A stretch of 64,000 bases of DNA from an uncultured Algibacter sp. (GCF_947487605.1 NZ_CANKXK010000006.1:62001-126000); one strand, 5' to 3'. Counted from the first letter of the stretch, positions 1 through 9,023 are shown. Numbers and translations: made by a program. The notes: a model not told the origin generated them from the letters alone.

Positions 1-1
1 A

Positions 2-742
2 TTAAAAAACAAAGTAGCAGTAATTACAGGCGCAAATAGCGGAATAGGTTTAGCAACAGCAAAACTATTTTTAAAAGAAGGCGCAAAAGTGGTGCTTTCT
101 GGCAGACGACAAGAAGCATTAGATGAAGTATCAAAAGATTTAGAAGGCGATTTTATTACCGTTTTAGCAGATGTAGGGAAACCAGAAGACAATACTAATT
201 TAATTAAAGTAGCGAAAGCAAAATACGGTAATATTGATATTTTATTTTTAAATGCTGGTATAGCACCCCCTACTCCAATTACTGATATAACAGGAGAACA
301 TTATGATGACATATTTAATATAAATGTAAAAGGGCCCATACTAGCTGTAAAAGAAGCGCTTCCAAATATGAATGATGGAAGTGCTATACTATTTACAACA
401 TCAATTGTAAGCCAAAAAGGATTTGACGGTTTTGGAGTGTATTCTGCCAGTAAAGGTGCATTACGCTCTTATGCTAGAGTTCTAACTTCTGAGGTTAAAT
501 CAAGAGGCATTAGAGTAAATTCAATTGCACCAGGTCCAATTGAAACTCCTATTTATGGAAAAATGGGATTACCACAAGATGTTCTTGATGGATTAGGAAA
601 AGAATTTGGACAGCAAGTACCACTAGGTAGATTTGGTACTTCAGAAGAAATAGCAAATACTGCTTTATTTTTAGCATCAGATGATGCCTCTTTTGTAAAC
701 GGTATTGAAATTGAAGTAGATGGTGGTTTAAGTCAAATATAA
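2..742 (+). CDS. Short-chain dehydrogenase/reductase (SDR), 5' end outside window
   Basis: This is an NAD(P)-dependent oxidoreductase of the classical SDR family. The open frame runs from the window edge, and its first residues (LKNKVAVITGANSGIGLA) contain the TGxxxGIG dinucleotide-binding loop, so only a few N-terminal residues are missing. Further family motifs are NAG (LNAGIA), the catalytic serine in TTSIVS and the YSASK active-site Tyr/Lys pair. The C-terminus ends with VDGGLSQI, as is usual for the family, and about 246 residues are visible. Substrate is unknown; SDRs of this type are often annotated as 3-oxoacyl-ACP reductase-like or glucose dehydrogenase-like. It is a separate gene from fabG at 14.5-15.3 kb. 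A strong hairpin terminator follows. Confidence 0.9.
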   Translation, partial: LKNKVAVITGANSGIGLATAKLFLKEGAKVVLSGRRQEALDEVSKDLEGDFITVLADVGKPEDNTNLIKVAKAKYGNIDILFLNAGIAPPTPITDITGEHYDDIFNINVKGPILAVKEALPNMNDGSAILFTTSIVSQKGFDGFGVYSASKGALRSYARVLTSEVKSRGIRVNSIAPGPIETPIYGKMGLPQDVLDGLGKEFGQQVPLGRFGTSEEIANTALFLASDDASFVNGIEIEVDGGLSQI

Positions 743-760
743 AATCACATAAACTTCTAT

Positions 761-800
761 ACAAAAAGGTTGAACATATTACATGCTCAACCTTTTTGTT
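761..800 (+). terminator. Intrinsic terminator after the SDR gene
   Basis: An inverted repeat has arms ACAAAAAGGTTGAACAT (761-777) and ATGCTCAACCTTTTTGT (783-799) with one internal mismatch and a short loop. The right arm ends in a T run. It lies 19 bases after the SDR stop codon. Confidence 0.75.
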
Positions 801-851
801 AATAACCTCGTTAACAATTATGAAGTCAAGAACTAAATTAAGGGGTTTTAA

Positions 852-1298
852 TTGATACTTTTAATGAAAATCTACAATATTATGGACTCCAGACAATTCA
901 ATCTTAAAAGTATCAGACCAGAATTTTTAAGTACTACAATTAACGATAATATGAGTACTGATGAACGCTTTCAGAATTTAGTATTACGACCAATTATTAA
1001 GTTACAAAATGATTTATTGATAGCTGTTTTTAGAAATTACATTGCTAAACATAAATCTGTTTTTTATGATTTGTCTTTAGAAAAACGTATGGTTTACATT
1101 GAAAATGCTATTCAAAAAGATATGAAGCTTCGTAATTCTATGAAAGGCATGATTATAGGGTTGTTTACTGTGGAAGAATATCTTATTTATATTGAAAATT
1201 CTTCGGCTTTGAACAAGCGTATGATGAACATTGTAAAAGAACGTTTATTAAGCCATATTCAATTATTTGAGAAACCTGAGTTGCTGGCTGCGGTTTAG
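852..1298 (+). CDS. Conserved flavobacterial protein of unknown function
   Basis: A protein of up to 148 residues that is mostly helical and charged, with no signal peptide, membrane segment or catalytic motif. The start is uncertain: TTG at 852, ATG at 864 (MKIYNIMDSRQ) or ATG at 882 (MDSRQFNLKS). The last fits best with the conserved body, which begins near IRPEFLSTTINDNMSTDERF. From memory, close relatives occur throughout Flavobacteriaceae and some database entries call them glyoxalase. I see no glyoxalase metal ligands or fold signature here, so I treat that name as unsupported. It stands alone, after a terminator and convergent with the next gene. Confidence 0.75.
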   Translation: MILLMKIYNIMDSRQFNLKSIRPEFLSTTINDNMSTDERFQNLVLRPIIKLQNDLLIAVFRNYIAKHKSVFYDLSLEKRMVYIENAIQKDMKLRNSMKGMIIGLFTVEEYLIYIENSSALNKRMMNIVKERLLSHIQLFEKPELLAAV

Positions 1299-1322
1299 AA
1301 TATTTAAAAACTGATCACCTTT

Positions 1323-1411
1323 ATCATCTCGAAATGAGGCACGATTGAGACATCTCATTATTTATGGTTAATATGCTAATAATGATGTGATTTCTCCTAA
1401 TGTCGAAATGA
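1323..1411. repeat. REP-like imperfect inverted repeat
   Basis: The spacer between two convergent genes carries an imperfect palindrome. The left half contains TCTCGAAATGAGG and GAGACATCTCATTATT; the right half contains TAATGATGTGATTTCTC and GTCGAAATGAC. The halves pair with several mismatches and an insertion. It resembles the TCGAAATGAC-type intergenic repeats common in flavobacterial genomes and may also act as a bidirectional terminator. Confidence 0.5.
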
Positions 1412-1431
1412 CTTAATGTTTTTCTACCAAG

Positions 1432-2118
1432 TTACTCAATCATAGAAACTCCATTCAAATCGGTAGTCAAAACATCACTCATATAATCAAAAAATGGGCG
1501 AATAGCTTTAAAAGCACTATCTATTTCATTTAAAAAATTAGCGTCAAGCACTTCCTTATCGGTATATTTTTTAGTGAAGATATATTGTTTTTTCTTAATT
1601 AAATCAATGGCTTTATGGTCTTTTGCAAAACCTCTAGGAGCAGACTTAACTTCATCACCTATAAAAGAATCTCCCCAAACCGAATTGAATTTTTTATTTG
1701 CTAGAATCTCACGAATTTCAGAATCATCCATTTCAAATTCCTTACGAATTCTTAATAAATCTGCTGGGGCTGGTTCCCAAAATCCTGTAGCTATAAAACT
1801 TTCATTATTGGGCTGAAGATGTAAATAATAACCGCCTCGTAATCTAGGTTTTGTTCTGTGAAACGAGCCTCCAAAATGCGTTTTATAAGGCAGCTTGTTT
1901 TTTGAAAAACGGACGTCTCGATAAATTCTAAAAATCTTGAGTTTATCAATATCATCGTGCTTATTGAGATTCTCAAAAATGGCATTGTAAAATAACTTTA
2001 CACCACCTTCTATTGTTTTAAATTCAGGTTTATGCTCATTAAACCAATCTCGATTATTATTCTTTTCTAATTTCTTGAAAAACGAAAACACTTCTTTTGA
2101 AACTACTAAACTCATCAT
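1432..2118 (-). CDS. DUF2461 domain-containing protein
   Basis: A 228-residue soluble protein that matches the DUF2461 (TIGR02453) family over its length. Recognisable features are the N-terminal FFKKLEKNNNRDWFNEHK block, the RDVRFSKNKLPYKTHFGG segment and the GGYYLHLQPNNESFIATGFW segment. The family has no established biochemical role. Two ATG codons stand side by side at the start (2118 and 2115). There is no signal peptide or membrane helix. It lies just downstream of the TruA-like gene on the same strand, with a 34-base gap, so co-transcription is possible. Confidence 0.88.
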   Translation of the reverse strand: MMSLVVSKEVFSFFKKLEKNNNRDWFNEHKPEFKTIEGGVKLFYNAIFENLNKHDDIDKLKIFRIYRDVRFSKNKLPYKTHFGGSFHRTKPRLRGGYYLHLQPNNESFIATGFWEPAPADLLRIRKEFEMDDSEIREILANKKFNSVWGDSFIGDEVKSAPRGFAKDHKAIDLIKKKQYIFTKKYTDKEVLDANFLNEIDSAFKAIRPFFDYMSDVLTTDLNGVSMIE

Positions 2119-2152
2119 TTTAATTTTTTATAAAGCTACAAAAGCTTTGGTG

Positions 2153-2929
2153 TTATTCAAATTCTATTTTATTAAGAATTAAACCAGAAGCAGGAGCTAT
2201 ATATTCCATTTTAATCTTACTATCTGCTTCTAAACTGTTTTTAATATCTTGAAAGGTTAACTTACCTTTTCCTAAATCGACAAGTGTTCCCATCATCAAT
2301 CTAATTTGATTACGCATAAACCCTTTGCCTTTCACTCTAAGTATATAGGATTTTTCAGGAAAGTAATTGGCGGTATAAATAGTGTTCTCCACCAGTTCAC
2401 ATTTTAAAATCTCTCGTGTATAAATACCTTTTTCGGTTGGTTTATAGCAATAGGACCATAAATAGTTTTCACCCTCAAAAAGTTTAGCACCTTTTTTCAT
2501 AAGCTCTATATCTAAATCATCAAGAAAAGTAGTCATTATTGGCGCACAAAACGGATGGCATTTTTCACCATAGGCAAACAGGTATAAATACTCTTTAGTT
2601 TTTGGGTTATTGATAATGTTGAATTTTGAATCTACTTCTCTAATTGATAAAGCCCTAATATCTTGCGGAAGATTATAATTAAACAATTCAAGAAACGCCT
2701 TAGTGTCTTCTATAGGTTCAGATAAAAACAATTCAAAAGCGGCACATTCCGCAGAAACCATAGCATCTGTTCTGCCAGAGCTTAAACTTTTAAAATACTT
2801 GCCTTCTAAAATATAATTTAAGGTTCTATCAACCATCAGGTGTAATGTTTTTACATCGGGTTGTTTTTGCCAACCATGAAAGCGATATCCTAAATATTGA
2901 ACATTAATAACGTAGAAAAAATTTTTCAT
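2153..2929 (-). CDS. TruA-family tRNA pseudouridine synthase (divergent paralogue)
   Basis: A 258-residue protein of the TruA pseudouridine synthase family. The N-terminal block reads YLGYRFHGWQKQP, close to the usual YxGxxYxGWQxQ. The catalytic aspartate sits in SGRTDAMVSAECAAFEL (near residue 55), where canonical TruA has GRTDAGVHA. A C-terminal block, FMRNQIRLMMGTLVDLGKGK, also fits TruA (FLxxMVRxxxGxLxxVG). The changed residues after the catalytic Asp suggest a paralogue rather than the housekeeping enzyme for positions 38-40. Flavobacteria, as I recall, often carry both forms. I therefore leave out the symbol; the target RNA is not known from sequence. Confidence 0.85.
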   Translation of the reverse strand: MKNFFYVINVQYLGYRFHGWQKQPDVKTLHLMVDRTLNYILEGKYFKSLSSGRTDAMVSAECAAFELFLSEPIEDTKAFLELFNYNLPQDIRALSIREVDSKFNIINNPKTKEYLYLFAYGEKCHPFCAPIMTTFLDDLDIELMKKGAKLFEGENYLWSYCYKPTEKGIYTREILKCELVENTIYTANYFPEKSYILRVKGKGFMRNQIRLMMGTLVDLGKGKLTFQDIKNSLEADSKIKMEYIAPASGLILNKIEFE

Positions 2930-3024
2930 CTTGAATTTTAACAGCTCGAAAATTAGTGTATTTATAATTTGTTACAAAAAATTTATACATTGTAATAGTT
3001 TATACTAATTTAAAACCACTAATT

Positions 3025-3444
3025 ATGACACAATCATCATCAAACAAACCACCAATTTGGTTCTGGATAGTAAGTGTAATTGCGCTTGTATGGAACGGAA
3101 TGGGTGTTAACGCCTATTTGCAACAAGCATATAATACAGAAGGTTATAGAGCAATGTATAGCGATGAACAACTTGAAATTACTTCTAATATGCCAGCATG
3201 GGTAACTGCTGCTTTTGCTATTGCTGTTTTTGCTGGTGCTTTAGGAGCTATAGGTTTATTACTTAGAAAATCTTGGGCAGTTAAACTTTGGTTACTATCA
3301 TTGGTTGCCGTTATAGTACAAATGGGATATATCTTAATTAATGATTATGTTTCAAGTTTAGTGATGACTATCATGATAATAGTTTTCGCATTTATATTTG
3401 TATGGTTTGCAAGAAAATCTGAAGCTAAAGGATGGTTATCTTAA
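3025..3444 (+). CDS. Four-helix integral membrane protein, unknown function
   Basis: A 139-residue protein with four predicted transmembrane helices, at about residues 11-31, 57-80, 86-106 and 108-129. A short polar N-terminus (MTQSSSNKPP) and an extracytoplasmic or cytoplasmic loop of about 25 residues (YNTEGYRAMYSDEQLE) separate the first two. Relatives in flavobacteria are sometimes called sugar transporter or membrane protein, but nothing here supports transport chemistry. The gene is single, divergent from the TruA-like gene, and followed by a long inverted repeat that may terminate transcription. Confidence 0.8.
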   Translation: MTQSSSNKPPIWFWIVSVIALVWNGMGVNAYLQQAYNTEGYRAMYSDEQLEITSNMPAWVTAAFAIAVFAGALGAIGLLLRKSWAVKLWLLSLVAVIVQMGYILINDYVSSLVMTIMIIVFAFIFVWFARKSEAKGWLS

Positions 3445-3450
3445 AAAAAC

Positions 3451-3528
3451 TAATGTCACATTGAACGCAGTCGAAACCCTTAGAAATATGAGCTTTTAAG
3501 TATTTTGACTACGCTTAATGTGACATTA
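3451..3528. repeat. REP-like inverted repeat, possible bidirectional terminator
   Basis: Two 26-base arms, 3451-3476 and 3503-3528, are inverted copies differing at only a few positions. Each holds a TAATGTCACATT end and a core of the GCAGTCGAAA / TTTTGACTACGC type. The loop is 26 bases. It lies between two convergent genes, the end of the membrane protein gene and the end of hisIE. Confidence 0.7.
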
Positions 3529-3565
3529 AAACTAAAAACTTACTTTTAATAGTAACCGCTACGTT

Positions 3566-4159
3566 TTATTTATGTCTCCCTTTTAATTCTTCTTCAATAT
3601 CTTTTAAAGTAAAGCCTTTTGCTTGTAGTAGCATTAAGTAGTGAAATAATAAATCAGCCGACTCATATAAAAATAACTCATCATTATTATCCATGGCTTC
3701 AATAACGGTTTCAACAGCCTCCTCGCCTACTTTTTGCGCTACTTTATTGATGCCTTTTGAAAACAAACTTGCCACATAAGATTTTTTAGTGTCTTTGTTT
3801 GCAACGCGTTCTGAAATCACAGCTTCTAAAGTTGAAAAGAACCCATAAGACGATTTATTTTCTTCTTTCCAACAGGTATCTGTTCCTGTATGACAGGTAG
3901 GGCCAACTGGATTCACTTGAATTAATAATGAATCGTTATCACAATCATTTTTAATATCAACAAGGTTTAAAAAGTTTCCGCTTTCTTCACCTTTAGTCCA
4001 TAAACGCTGTTTGCTTCTACTGAAAAAAGTCACTTGTTTCGTGTCTATTGTTTTTTGATAAGCTGCTTCATTCATATACCCTAACATCAAAACATTTTTT
4101 GTTGTAGCGTCTTGAATAATGGCGGGGACTAGACCGTTTGAATCGTATTTAATTTTCAT
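3566..4159 (-). CDS. hisIE: Bifunctional phosphoribosyl-AMP cyclohydrolase / phosphoribosyl-ATP pyrophosphatase
   Basis: A 197-residue fusion that catalyses steps 2 and 3 of histidine biosynthesis in the cytoplasm. The N-terminal HisI half carries the acidic metal site DCDND (residues 72-76) and the zinc ligands in CHTGTDTCW (Cys89, His90, Cys96). The C-terminal HisE half (from about residue 100) carries the MazG-like acidic helix GEEAVETVIEA. Length is normal for the fused form. It is the last gene of the his operon, 42 bases after hisF, a spacer containing a small REP-like hairpin. Confidence 0.96.
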   Translation of the reverse strand: MKIKYDSNGLVPAIIQDATTKNVLMLGYMNEAAYQKTIDTKQVTFFSRSKQRLWTKGEESGNFLNLVDIKNDCDNDSLLIQVNPVGPTCHTGTDTCWKEENKSSYGFFSTLEAVISERVANKDTKKSYVASLFSKGINKVAQKVGEEAVETVIEAMDNNDELFLYESADLLFHYLMLLQAKGFTLKDIEEELKGRHK

Positions 4160-4171
4160 AACTCAATTTTA

Positions 4172-4200
4172 TGTGATGCTGAAACAAGTTCAGCATGACG
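4172..4200. repeat. Small REP-like hairpin between hisF and hisIE
   Basis: A perfect short palindrome, TGCTGAA-acaag-TTCAGCA (4177-4195), flanked by GTGA and TGACG. It resembles the minimal flavobacterial repeat with the core 'gctgaacttgtttcagc' and fills most of the hisF-hisIE spacer. Confidence 0.5.
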
Positions 4201-4201
4201 A

Positions 4202-4957
4202 CTAAAGCCGTACTTCTATATTATTCTTTTTTAATTCTTTTTTCAAATCTGGAATAGGAATTTCACCGAAATGAAATACACTTGCTGCTAATGCTGCATC
4301 AGATTTTCCTTCTGTAAAGGTATCTATGAAATGTTGAACATTACCTGCGCCTCCAGATGCTATAATCGGGATATTTAACTCCTCAGAAAGTTTAGCTAAA
4401 GCTTTGTTTGCAAACCCGTTTTTAGTACCATCATGATTCATCGATGTGAACAAAATTTCACCAGCACCACGTTCTTCAACTTCTTTTGCCCATTCAAATA
4501 AATCAATTTCCGTTGGAATGCTTCCTCCGGCTAAATGTACTTTCCATTGTCCATCCACCTGTTTTGCATCAATAGCAACCACTACACATTGACTCCCAAA
4601 TTTATCTGCTAATTCATTTACCAATTCAGGGCGCTTTACTGCCGATGAGTTAATCGATACTTTATCTGCTCCACATTGTAGTAAAGCGTCAACATGCTCT
4701 ACACTGGAAATACCACCACCTACTGTAAATGGAATGTTGACTTGTTCTGCCACATGTAAAACCATATCCAGAGTAGTTCCTCTATTTTCTAATGTTGCAG
4801 AGATATCTAGAAAAACGAGTTCGTCTGCTCCACAATCTGCATATTGTTTTGCTAATTCAACAGGGTCTCCTGCATCGCGTAAATCCACAAAATTAACGCC
4901 TTTTACGGTGCGTCCATTTTTAATGTCTAAACAGGGTATGATTCTTTTTGTTAGCAT
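4202..4957 (-). CDS. hisF: Imidazole glycerol phosphate synthase, cyclase subunit
   Basis: A 251-residue (beta/alpha)8 barrel that joins PRFAR and ammonia to give imidazole glycerol phosphate and AICAR, with HisH supplying the ammonia. The catalytic aspartates are at the expected places: Asp11 in [11 protein letters not shown] and Asp130 in VVVAIDAK. Phosphate-binding loops FTVGGGIS and IIASGGAG are present. Length is normal for the family. In this operon hisF is separated from hisA by an inserted four-helix-bundle gene, although the two are usually adjacent. Confidence 0.97.
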   Translation of the reverse strand: MLTKRIIPCLDIKNGRTVKGVNFVDLRDAGDPVELAKQYADCGADELVFLDISATLENRGTTLDMVLHVAEQVNIPFTVGGGISSVEHVDALLQCGADKVSINSSAVKRPELVNELADKFGSQCVVVAIDAKQVDGQWKVHLAGGSIPTEIDLFEWAKEVEERGAGEILFTSMNHDGTKNGFANKALAKLSEELNIPIIASGGAGNVQHFIDTFTEGKSDAALAASVFHFGEIPIPDLKKELKKNNIEVRL

Positions 4958-4990
4958 TTTTATGAGTCTTTAGTCTTTAGTTTCTAGAAA

Positions 4991-5341
4991 TTAGTTTAGT
5001 TTGTTTTGTGATGATCTATTCATCTTTTGAATTTCATTACACAGATTAATTAAAGGTTCTATTTTGTCTTTAGAAATGAAATTTAATTTTAAAGACAATA
5101 ATAGTTGTGTTTTAAGCTCTGATGTTGAGCCATTCGCTATAGATAAAAAATGAATAAATTTCTTTTTGGAGTTTCTCCCAGCACCTTCTGTTATGTTTGA
5201 AGGTATATAAATACTACAACTTTTTATTTGAGAAATTAATCCAAAACGTTCTTCGTTTGGCAGCTCATTAGATAACAAATAAACTTGCTCTACTAAACGC
5301 ATAGATTTTTTCCAAATATGTAAATCTTCAAACTTATTCAT
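4991..5341 (-). CDS. Four helix bundle protein (S23 / 23S rRNA intervening-sequence protein family)
   Basis: A 116-residue protein of the small four-helix-bundle family first noticed in 23S rRNA intervening sequences (Pfam PF05635 / TIGR02436 type). The signature is the start FEDLHIWKKSMRLVEQVY, then LPNEERFGLISQIKSCSIYIPSNITEGAGR with the SIPxNIxEG-like core, and a C-terminal helix holding ELKTQLLLS. Function is unknown; members are sporadically distributed and often sit next to unrelated genes. Here it lies inside the his operon between hisA and hisF on the same strand, with 39 bases to hisA and 33 to hisF. No rRNA is near. Its presence here most likely reflects insertion, not a role in histidine synthesis. 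Confidence 0.9.
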   Translation of the reverse strand: MNKFEDLHIWKKSMRLVEQVYLLSNELPNEERFGLISQIKSCSIYIPSNITEGAGRNSKKKFIHFLSIANGSTSELKTQLLLSLKLNFISKDKIEPLINLCNEIQKMNRSSQNKLN

Positions 5342-5380
5342 TCTAAATACTTATTACTAAAATCTAACTACTATTATAGG

Positions 5381-6115
5381 CTATACAAATTTTTCTAATT
5401 GTTGAAGACTAATTCTATCTTCGTAAATCGCTTTACCAATAATAACACCTTCACAACCTAATTCAATTAACCTTGGTAATTCATCAATATGAGAAATCCC
5501 ACCAGAAGCAATTAATTTTATAGATTGCCCACTACTACTATTAGAGCACTCTCCAATAATTTCTTTATACAAATCGAACGAAGGGCCTTCAAGCATACCA
5601 TCTTTTGAAATATCAGTACAAATCACATACTGAATCCCTTTTTTTTGATATCCTTTTATAAACGGTATTACATCTTCTTTACTTTGTTCCATCCAGCCGC
5701 TAATAGAAACTTTTCCAGCATCACTATCAGCACCCAAAATAATTTTGTTACCACCATATTTGTTAATCCAACCTTCAAAAGTTTTTGGATCCTTAACTGC
5801 AATGCTTCCGCCTGTAATTTGGCGTGCGCCAGAATTGAAAGCAATATGCAAATCTTCATTGGTTTTTAAACCGCCTCCAAAATCAATTTTCAATTTTGTT
5901 TTTGAAGCAATTTGCTCTAGAACTTTATAGTTTACAATATGTTTGGCCTTAGCGCCATCTAAATCTACTAAATGCAAATATTCTATCCCTGAAGCTTCAA
6001 ACATTTTTGCAACTTCAAGTGGGTTTTCGTTATATACTTTTTTAGTATCGTAATCCCCTTTGGTTAAGCGAACGCACTTTCCGTCTATGATGTCTATGGC
6101 TGGTATTATTCTCAT
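5381..6115 (-). CDS. hisA: Phosphoribosylformimino-5-aminoimidazole carboxamide ribotide isomerase
   Basis: A 244-residue (beta/alpha)8 barrel catalysing the Amadori rearrangement of ProFAR to PRFAR. The catalytic pair is Asp8 in [15 protein letters not shown] and Asp130 in IILGADSD. Phosphate-binding loops [13 protein letters not shown] and IASGGIS are in place. Length is normal. Its start is one base after the hisH stop codon, so the two are probably translationally coupled. Downstream the usual partner hisF is displaced by the four-helix-bundle gene. Confidence 0.97.
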   Translation of the reverse strand: MRIIPAIDIIDGKCVRLTKGDYDTKKVYNENPLEVAKMFEASGIEYLHLVDLDGAKAKHIVNYKVLEQIASKTKLKIDFGGGLKTNEDLHIAFNSGARQITGGSIAVKDPKTFEGWINKYGGNKIILGADSDAGKVSISGWMEQSKEDVIPFIKGYQKKGIQYVICTDISKDGMLEGPSFDLYKEIIGECSNSSSGQSIKLIASGGISHIDELPRLIELGCEGVIIGKAIYEDRISLQQLEKFV

Positions 6116-6116
6116 A

Positions 6117-6698
6117 TTATAATTCTAAAAAATTCTGTAATATTTTTGCTCCTGAAACACTACTCTTTTCAGGATGAAACTGCGTACCATAAAAATTTTC
6201 ATGTTGTAATGCAGATGCATAATTAATCTCATAATCTGTGGTTGCAATGGTTTCATTACAATGCTCAGCATAATAACTATGTACTAAATACATGTATTCG
6301 TTTTCTTTGACTCCTTTAAATAAATCAGATTTTAATTCTTTAATAACATTCCATCCCATTTGTGGTACTTTCACATTATCTGAAAAGCGTTTTACTTTGG
6401 TTTGAAAAATGCCTAAACCTTCAGTATCGCCTTCTTCGGTATGTAAACACATGAGTTGCATACCCAAACAAATCCCTAAAACGGGTTGTTTAAGTGTTGG
6501 AATCAATTTGTCTAATCCACTTTCTTTAAGCATTTTCATTGCTGAACTTGCTTCTCCCACACCTGGGAATATAATTTTATCTGCTGATTTTATTTCTTCT
6601 GCATCATTTGATAAAATCGCATTATACCCTAAACGATTAAAAGCAAACTGAATGCTTTTTATATTTCCAGCTCCGTAATTTATTATTACTAATTTCAT
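6117..6698 (-). CDS. hisH: Imidazole glycerol phosphate synthase, glutaminase subunit
   Basis: A 193-residue class I glutamine amidotransferase that releases ammonia for HisF. The nucleophile is Cys77 in GICLGMQ, and the catalytic His/Glu are in GTQFHPEKS near the C-terminus. I chose the ATG at 6698 ([12 protein letters not shown]), the normal HisH start. The frame stays open for 16 more codons upstream to 6746, but those come from a small REP-like hairpin in the hisB-hisH spacer and have no family counterpart. The gene ends one base before hisA starts. Confidence 0.96.
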   Translation of the reverse strand: MKLVIINYGAGNIKSIQFAFNRLGYNAILSNDAEEIKSADKIIFPGVGEASSAMKMLKESGLDKLIPTLKQPVLGICLGMQLMCLHTEEGDTEGLGIFQTKVKRFSDNVKVPQMGWNVIKELKSDLFKGVKENEYMYLVHSYYAEHCNETIATTDYEINYASALQHENFYGTQFHPEKSSVSGAKILQNFLEL

Positions 6699-6715
6699 TT
6701 CTTCTCGATACAATT

Positions 6716-6744
6716 TCTCATCCTTCGAAATTACTCGAAGTGAC
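6716..6744. repeat. Small REP-like hairpin between hisB and hisH
   Basis: The core CTTCGA-aattac-TCGAAG (6723-6740) is a perfect six-base palindrome arm pair, flanked by CTCATC and TGACA. It looks like a shortened copy of the TGTCA...TCGAA repeat seen elsewhere in the window. It adds a spurious open extension to the N-terminus of hisH. Confidence 0.5.
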
Positions 6745-6752
6745 AAATCAAT

Positions 6753-7889
6753 TTAAAGCATTCCTTTTGTACTTGGTAAAAACATCTTGTTAGCATCACG
6801 TTTTACAGCCATTTTCATTGCTTTAGCGAAAGCTTTAAAAATACCCTCAATTTTATGATGTTCGTTTGTGCCTTCTGCTTTTATGTTCAAATTACATTTT
6901 GCGCCATCGGTAAACGATTTGAATAAGTGGAAAAACATTTCAGTAGGCATATCCCCTATCTTTTCACGTTTAAATTCGGCATCCCACTCTAACCAATTTC
7001 TTCCGCCAAAGTCAACTGCTACTTGCGCTAAACAATCATCCATAGGTAAACAGAAACCATAGCGCTCAATACCCAATTTATTTCCTAAGGCTTTGTTGAA
7101 TAATTCTCCTAAGGCAATCATGGTATCCTCTATAGTATGGTGTTCATCAACTTCTAAATCACCAGCAACTTTTATGGTTAAATCCATGGCACCGTGACGC
7201 CCAATTTGATCTAGCATATGATCGAAAAAAGATAAACCTGTATCAATGCTGTTTTTACCTGAACCATCTAAATTTAATTTTATATAGATTTGAGTTTCAT
7301 TGGTATTACGTGTAATTTCTTCAACTCTATCTTTAAGCTTTAAAAACTCGTATATTTCTGCCCAATCTGTACTTGTTAAAGCAATAGAATTTAAAATATC
7401 CTGTTTTGAGGTTTCAATTTCATCAGCTCCTAATTCTGGATCTTCAGACAAATAAATACCTTTTGCACCAAGATTTTTAGCCAATTCCATATCGGTAATT
7501 CTATCACCTAAAACAAACGAATTTGCTAAATCGTAGTCCTTAGAAAAATATTGAGTTAATAAGCCTGTTCTTGGTTTGCGTGTATCCGCATTTTCATGAG
7601 GAAATGTTTTATCAATATGAATTGCAGAAAACACCACGCCTTCTTTAGCAAATGCATCAATAATTTTATTTTGAGCTGGCCAAAACGTGTCTTCTGGGAA
7701 ACTATCGGTTCCTAAACCATCTTGATTAGTAACCATAACAAGTTCATAATCCAACTCCTTGGCTATTTTAGCCATGTATTGAAACACTTTTGGATAATAT
7801 TCTAACTTCTCTAAACTATCTAATTGATAATCAACAGGGGGTTCTAATACTAATGTTCCGTCTCTGTCTATGAATAATACTTTTTTCAT
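6753..7889 (-). CDS. hisB: Bifunctional histidinol-phosphatase / imidazoleglycerol-phosphate dehydratase
   Basis: A 378-residue fusion catalysing two non-consecutive steps of histidine synthesis. The N-terminal HAD phosphatase domain has the nucleophile motif FIDRDGT (Asp8 and Asp10) and the later [10 protein letters not shown] motif. The C-terminal dehydratase domain (from about residue 190) has the paired metal-binding histidine motifs DEHHTIED and NEHHKIEG plus [13 protein letters not shown]. The fusion is as in enteric bacteria and most Bacteroidota. It sits between hisC and hisH, with spacers that hold REP-like hairpins. Confidence 0.97.
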   Translation of the reverse strand: MKKVLFIDRDGTLVLEPPVDYQLDSLEKLEYYPKVFQYMAKIAKELDYELVMVTNQDGLGTDSFPEDTFWPAQNKIIDAFAKEGVVFSAIHIDKTFPHENADTRKPRTGLLTQYFSKDYDLANSFVLGDRITDMELAKNLGAKGIYLSEDPELGADEIETSKQDILNSIALTSTDWAEIYEFLKLKDRVEEITRNTNETQIYIKLNLDGSGKNSIDTGLSFFDHMLDQIGRHGAMDLTIKVAGDLEVDEHHTIEDTMIALGELFNKALGNKLGIERYGFCLPMDDCLAQVAVDFGGRNWLEWDAEFKREKIGDMPTEMFFHLFKSFTDGAKCNLNIKAEGTNEHHKIEGIFKAFAKAMKMAVKRDANKMFLPSTKGML

Positions 7890-7897
7890 TTTATTAT

Positions 7898-7970
7898 CAT
7901 TCCTGCAAAGGCAAGAATTTATTTAAATTATTTACTCCATTGTGGATTCCGCATTAAGTACGGAATGACA
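7898..7970. repeat. Two REP-like hairpins between hisC and hisB
   Basis: The 84-base spacer holds two successive palindromes: ATTCCTGC-aaag-GCAAGAAT (7899-7918) and ATTCCG-cattaagta-CGGAAT (7946-7966). The second is followed by GACA. Both belong to the 'attcc...ggaatgac' class of intergenic repeats common in flavobacteria. Confidence 0.55.
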
Positions 7971-7973
7971 AAA

Positions 7974-9014
7974 TTACTCTAACTCTTTTAACGATTTAAT
8001 TAATACATCGTTTTCTTTTGATGTTCCAACCGTAAAACGCAAACAATTTTCACATCCAGGTTGTGTGGTTCTATTTCTAATGACTATACCTTTTTCAATC
8101 AACTGATTGTAACGTTTTGTAGCATCATCAACTTTAGCCAACACAAAATTAGCATCTGACGGGTATATTTTAGAAATAAAATCAACAGATTTCAATTTTG
8201 TTACTAACGCATCGCGTTCTTTTAATATATCTGTAACTTGTTGTTTTGTTATTTCATATTGCTGCTCTAACTGTGATATTGCTTTTTGCTGTGTTAGCTC
8301 ATTCACATTATAAGGCGGTTTAATTCGATTTAAAACTGAAATAATCGCCTCGGAAGCAAAACAAATACCTAGTCTAATACCTGCCATTCCATAAGCTTTT
8401 GATAAGGTTTGTGTGACAATTAAATTAGGAAATAGATTCAATTTGCTAGCCCAACTTTCTTCATTTGAAAAATCAATATAAGCTTCGTCAATAACCACAA
8501 TACCTTTAAAATTGTTAATCAATTTTTCAATAGATTTAGCTTCAAAACTATTTCCTGTTGGGTTATTAGGCGAACATAAAAACAATAACTTTGAATTTGA
8601 ATCGGCTATATCTAATATTTCATCAACTTTTGGTTGAAAATTTTTATCTAGCTGAACACTTTTAATTTTAATCGCATTAATATTAGCCAAAACACTATAC
8701 ATTCCATACGTTGGTGGCAAGGTGATAATATTATCTTGATTAGGTTCACAAAACGCCCTGTAAATTAAATCTAAAACTTCATCGCTTCCATTTCCTAAAA
8801 GCATATTCTGTTGTGGAATCCCTTTTATATTGGAAAGCAAAGACTTTACCGTACGCTGTTGCGGATCTGGATAACGATTTACACCGTTCTCGAACGGATT
8901 CTCATTCGCATCCAAAAACACCATAGCATCACTATTGCCTTGATATTCATCTCTTGCCGATGAATACGGTTTTAGTGCCTTTACTGTTGGTCTTATTAAA
9001 TCTTGAATGTTCAT
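7974..9014 (-). CDS. hisC: Histidinol-phosphate aminotransferase
   Basis: A 346-residue PLP-dependent class I/II aminotransferase converting imidazole acetol phosphate to histidinol phosphate with glutamate. Visible signatures are LLGNGSDEVLD (cofactor phosphate site), SPNNPTGN at about 149-155, VIDEAYIDF near 175-182 and the Schiff-base lysine Lys206 in TLSKAYGMAGIRLG. The C-terminal arginine that binds the substrate carboxylate is in NCLRFTVGT. Length is normal. Third gene of the operon, 54 bases after hisD. Confidence 0.96.
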   Translation of the reverse strand: MNIQDLIRPTVKALKPYSSARDEYQGNSDAMVFLDANENPFENGVNRYPDPQQRTVKSLLSNIKGIPQQNMLLGNGSDEVLDLIYRAFCEPNQDNIITLPPTYGMYSVLANINAIKIKSVQLDKNFQPKVDEILDIADSNSKLLFLCSPNNPTGNSFEAKSIEKLINNFKGIVVIDEAYIDFSNEESWASKLNLFPNLIVTQTLSKAYGMAGIRLGICFASEAIISVLNRIKPPYNVNELTQQKAISQLEQQYEITKQQVTDILKERDALVTKLKSVDFISKIYPSDANFVLAKVDDATKRYNQLIEKGIVIRNRTTQPGCENCLRFTVGTSKENDVLIKSLKELE

Positions 9015-9023
9015 TTTATATGT

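Noticed and set aside
852-1298. Naming the 148-residue protein glyoxalase.
   Set aside because: No glyoxalase metal ligands or fold signature.
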